Below, piece by piece: positions 5,219-6,701 of a DNA stretch of 6,701 bases. The DNA is from Spirochaetaceae bacterium (lineage in GTDB: Bacteria; Spirochaetota; Spirochaetia; Treponematales; Breznakiellaceae): the NCBI GenBank assembly GCA_031258625.1, contig JAIRMO010000227.1:1-6701 (forward strand). The letters run 5' to 3'. The position numbers were made by a program, and so were the translations under genes. The first letter of the stretch is position 1. Each line of letters begins with the position of its first letter. The notes below the pieces were generated by a model. That model did no database searches and had not been told where the DNA came from. It saw only the letters and a program-made list of their open reading frames with translations.

Positions 5219-5481
5219 GTACCCCTTACGGAAAAGGCAGGGTTCGAAGGGTTCGACCCGCCGACCAGGGGGAGGAAAAGGCGCCAAGGATGGCGCCGGC
5301 AGGGCCGAACCCCGGCCCGGAAGCCCGAAACCAGGATGTTGAGGGCTGGAGGGCGAACCCTGTCGTCCCAGAAAAGGCATAGCCCACGGGAAAGGCGGGG
5401 CCGAACCCTGCCGCCCCGGATTAGTAGCCCTGTAAAGGTGTAAAGCGGCCCCGCGAGGGTCATAAGAGGAGTTGCAGCGTA
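5212..5481 (+). repeat. Degenerate array of tRNA 3'-end-like units between tRNA-Gln and rplY
   Basis: This 270-bp spacer holds repeated pieces of the tRNA T-arm and its flank. T-arm-like cores occur near 5240-5260 (GGGTTCGAAGGGTTCGACCC), 5302-5318 (GGGCCGAACCCCGGCCC), 5351-5370 (GGGCGAACCCTGTCGTCCCA) and 5397-5417 (GGGGCCGAACCCTGCCGCCC region). The octamer GAAAAGGC occurs at 5211, 5231, 5275 and 5371, with a one-base-shorter version at 5390. Two hairpins stand out: GGCGCC-AAGGAT-GGCGCC (5280-5297) and GGGCCG-AACCC-CGGCCC (5302-5318). No second complete tRNA can be folded and no convincing gene is present; open frames here are back-translations of tRNA-like sequence. Confidence 0.65.
5354..5378 (+). 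repeat. 25-bp direct repeat, copy 2 (orphan tRNA-Gln 3' end)
   Basis: Perfect second copy of the tRNA 3' end and its GAAAAGGC flank. The bases before it (GGAGGG) do not restore the T-stem, so this is a tRNA fragment and not a gene. The following sequence (5379-5400) still resembles the flank of copy 1 (5219-5243) with substitutions and a small gap. Confidence 0.95.
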
Positions 5482-6099
5482 ATGAGTCAGGTTGTTTTTG
5501 CGGCCCGGAACCGGGTCAATACAGGGTCCGGGGAAGCCCGCCGGATCCGTCACGCCGGTCGTATTCCCGCGGTAATCTACGGACGTTCCGGTAAGGCCCT
5601 GTCCATAGATCTGGATGCCCTGGAGTTTATTAATGGGGTTAAGGGTATTTCCGAAAGTACCATCGTCAAAGTTGAGGTGGACGGAAAAATTCACGATGCT
5701 TTTGTGAAGGATACCCAGCGGACTATCACCGATGGAAAGGTCCTCCATGTGGATTTTTATGAAGTGGAAAGTAATACCACCCTGCGGGCCCGGGTCTCGG
5801 TACATATCCACGGGACCCCTATCGGAGTCCGGGAGGGGGGGATCCTGGAATCTCCCCTGCACGATATTGAGGTGGAGTGTCTCCCCAAGGATCTTCCCGA
5901 ACGGATCGACGTGGATGTTTCGGACCTCAAGGTGAACCAGTCCATTCATGTCCGGGATCTGGCCCTGGGTACGGGGGTACGGCTTATTTCCGGGGGAGAT
6001 CAGGTGGTGGCCCTGGTGAAATTCGCCAAGGCCGAAACCGCCTCGACCGCGGAAGAAGAAGCCGCGGCCGCTTCCCCCGATGCCGAGGCGAAATCCTAG
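5482..6099 (+). CDS. rplY: 50S ribosomal protein L25, Ctc/TL5 type
   Basis: The long (CTC) form of L25 binds 5S rRNA in the central protuberance of the 50S subunit; in Bacillus the homologue Ctc is a general-stress protein. The 205-aa product has the L25 domain at residues 1-91 with the signature RHAGRIPAVIYGR (23-35). The TL5 beta domain follows at about 95-181 (VHIHGTPIGVREGGILESPLHDIEVECLPKDLPERIDVDVSDLKV in outline). An Ala/Glu-rich tail at 182-205 is typical of the family. ATG 5482 has AGGAG at 5467-5471, 10 nt upstream. No clear promoter is seen between the tRNA and this gene, so read-through from the tRNA transcript is likely. In Firmicutes ctc is usually followed by pth; no pth is seen here. 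Confidence 0.96.
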   Translation: MSQVVFAARNRVNTGSGEARRIRHAGRIPAVIYGRSGKALSIDLDALEFINGVKGISESTIVKVEVDGKIHDAFVKDTQRTITDGKVLHVDFYEVESNTTLRARVSVHIHGTPIGVREGGILESPLHDIEVECLPKDLPERIDVDVSDLKVNQSIHVRDLALGTGVRLISGGDQVVALVKFAKAETASTAEEEAAAASPDAEAKS

Positions 6100-6107
6100 C
6101 GGTTCGG

Positions 6108-6121
6108 TGCGCTTCAGCGCA
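6108..6121. repeat. Short GC hairpin after rplY
   Basis: TGCGC (6108-6112) pairs with GCGCA (6117-6121) around a TTCA loop, 9 bp after the rplY stop. It is followed by AAAATTGTAT and not by a U-run, so it is weak as a terminator on its own. It may form one unit with the palindrome that follows. Confidence 0.45.
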
Positions 6122-6126
6122 AAATT

Positions 6127-6158
6127 GTATAAAAATTCACGGAAGTGAATTTTTATAC
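6127..6158. terminator. Perfect 14-bp palindrome with GGAA tetraloop
   Basis: GTATAAAAATTCAC (6127-6140) and GTGAATTTTTATAC (6145-6158) are exact inverse complements around GGAA, a GNRA-type tetraloop. Its A-run and T-run lie inside the stem, as in some bidirectional terminators, but GC content is low and no U-run follows. It could equally be a dispersed REP-like palindrome. It probably marks the 3' end of the rplY transcript. Confidence 0.5.
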
Positions 6159-6380
6159 CCTGCAAAAGGCTGCTAGGATCCGGTGGGGTCTGTCCCCCAA
6201 TCGTATCGATAGGTAAGCGGGGCGGTTTTAAAATTCGGCTGGGTCGGTAAAGTTCAAGATTAAGCCGGACCGTTTTTTCCCTTATTTCACCCTTGACCGG
6301 GTACAAGGGATTGGACCGGTCTTCCCCCGGAAGGATGTTTACGGCGAAGGCCGTCGGTTTCTCCGGGACGGGGTTTTTTG

Positions 6381-6587
6381 ATGATGTTTGCCTTTGAAGA
6401 AGCGGTTGCCCGGGAACTGGGGACGATGATTCGGGAGGGTTCCCGGTTGTTGGCCGCGGTTTCCGGGGGCGCCGATTCCACCGCCCTGTTGGCCGCCCTG
6501 GCCGCCCTGCGGCGGGATTTGGGGTTCCGCCTTTTTTGCCTCCATGTGGACCATGGGATCCGGCCCCGGGAGGAAAGCCGGGGGGAC
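6381..6587 (+). pseudogene. tilS: tRNA(Ile)-lysidine synthase, N-terminal fragment, interrupted
   Basis: TilS converts C34 of tRNA-Ile(CAU) to lysidine with ATP, so that AUA is read as Ile and not Met. The visible part (69 residues from ATG 6381) has the PP-loop motif SGGADS at residues 28-33 and the family segment HVDHGIRPREESRGD (about 55-69). Normal TilS continues with about 250-400 further residues beginning with a DA.FV-type helix. Here similarity stops at GAC 6585-6587 and the same frame runs on through unrelated sequence to TAG 6675-6677. The start is ATG 6381 or 6384, and G-rich sequence 7 nt upstream is the only ribosome-binding candidate. The gene is best read as broken by the insertion that begins near 6588; a continuation outside the window cannot be excluded. 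Confidence 0.8.
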
Positions 6588-6701
6588 TATTCGTCAGTTC
6601 ACCTTCGTATTCTCGTTTCAGGGTATTCAATTTGCGAAATTTTACAAAGTTTCTTGACCTGCGGTGTTCTCTTGTAGAGCAAAATGTATGCTTGCATACT
6701 C
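6588..6701. mobile_element. End of a probable inserted element within tilS
   Basis: From about 6588 the sequence no longer matches TilS and is clearly AT-richer than the GC-rich tilS fragment before it. On the reverse strand two frames enter from beyond the window. One ends at TGA 6601-6599, about 11 bp from the junction, with a basic C-terminus (QVKKLCKISQIEYPETRIRR). The other ends at TAA 6644-6642 (ENTAGQETL). A transposase reading frame ending close to the element edge would fit the first. A palindrome GTATGC-TT-GCATAC lies at 6686-6699. I cannot assign an IS family, and the other end and any target duplication are outside the window. Confidence 0.5.

Larger units (their letters stand above)
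6100..6380. other. Spacer between rplY and tilS
   Basis: A 281-bp spacer. It contains two adjacent hairpins near its start (listed separately), a short GGGG-TCTGT-CCCC hairpin at 6185-6197, and a forward frame open from about 6232 to a TGA at 6379-6381. That frame has no ATG, GTG or TTG and shares one base with the tilS start. No pth or other known gene was recognised. No convincing promoter for tilS was found. Confidence 0.55.

Noticed and set aside
5354..5378. Second functional tRNA-Gln gene
   Set aside because: Only the 3' end is present; no matching 5' acceptor strand, D-arm or anticodon arm can be folded upstream.
5027..5443. Short open frames through the tRNA and its downstream array
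   Set aside because: Phrases such as GSNPVVP and TTGFEPVHAGAK are translations of the tRNA T-arm and its complement, a well-known source of spurious proteins.
6248..6267. TAAAGTT...GCCG resembling a flagellar sigma-28 promoter
   Set aside because: The spacing between TAAA and GCCG is 12 nt, not the usual 15, and the -10 part GCCGGACC departs from GCCGATAA.
5092..6630. Long reverse-strand open frame (512 codons) across rplY and the tRNA
   Set aside because: It runs antisense to rplY, tRNA-Gln and tilS, is rich in Pro/Gly/Arg as expected of GC-rich antisense frames, and shows no domain pattern. The forward genes are unambiguous.

Overview
The window is a GC-rich stretch of housekeeping chromosome, most likely from a spirochaete of the Treponema group. 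This is inferred from the genes and their order (obg, nadD fused to a YqeK-type HD domain, an LCP/LytR-like membrane protein, rsfS; then ispE, spoVG, tRNA-Gln, an L25/Ctc-type ribosomal protein). It was not established by a database search.

Layout. Bases 1-3215 hold a tightly packed forward operon: the 3' part of obg, nadD-yqeK, an LCP/LytR_C protein and rsfS. Each gene overlaps the next, by 4, 1 and 29 nt, so translational coupling is likely. Two of the four products act on the ribosome (Obg, RsfS). One makes NAD and probably degrades Ap4A, and one is an envelope protein whose family signature residues are partly lost. A convergent reverse-strand gene (3258-3578) encodes a small protein whose last 59 residues are almost all Asp/Glu. 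Bases 3579-3866 are AT-rich and look like a divergent regulatory region, with one promoter facing each way and a short palindrome.

From 3867 to 6099 a second forward group contains ispE (isoprenoid precursor synthesis), spoVG (nucleic-acid-binding regulator), tRNA-Gln(UUG) and rplY/ctc (5S rRNA-binding L25). This order resembles the ispE-purR-yabJ-spoVG-glmU-prs-ctc block of Bacillus subtilis with the middle genes removed. The 270 bp between the tRNA and rplY is not ordinary spacer. It holds a second perfect 25-bp copy of the tRNA 3' end plus flank, exactly 160 bp away, and further degenerate T-arm-like pieces and GC hairpins.

After rplY comes a 281-bp spacer with a perfect 14-bp palindrome closed by a GGAA tetraloop, then the start of tilS. 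The tilS similarity stops abruptly after codon 69, and the remaining ~114 bp are AT-richer and unrelated. The simplest reading is that tilS is broken by an inserted element whose end lies near base 6588. That is notable because TilS is normally essential.

The best candidates for something undescribed are the tRNA-3'-end repeat array, the acidic-tail protein with its own regulated-looking promoter, and the interrupted tilS. No CRISPR array, defence system or biosynthetic cluster is visible.
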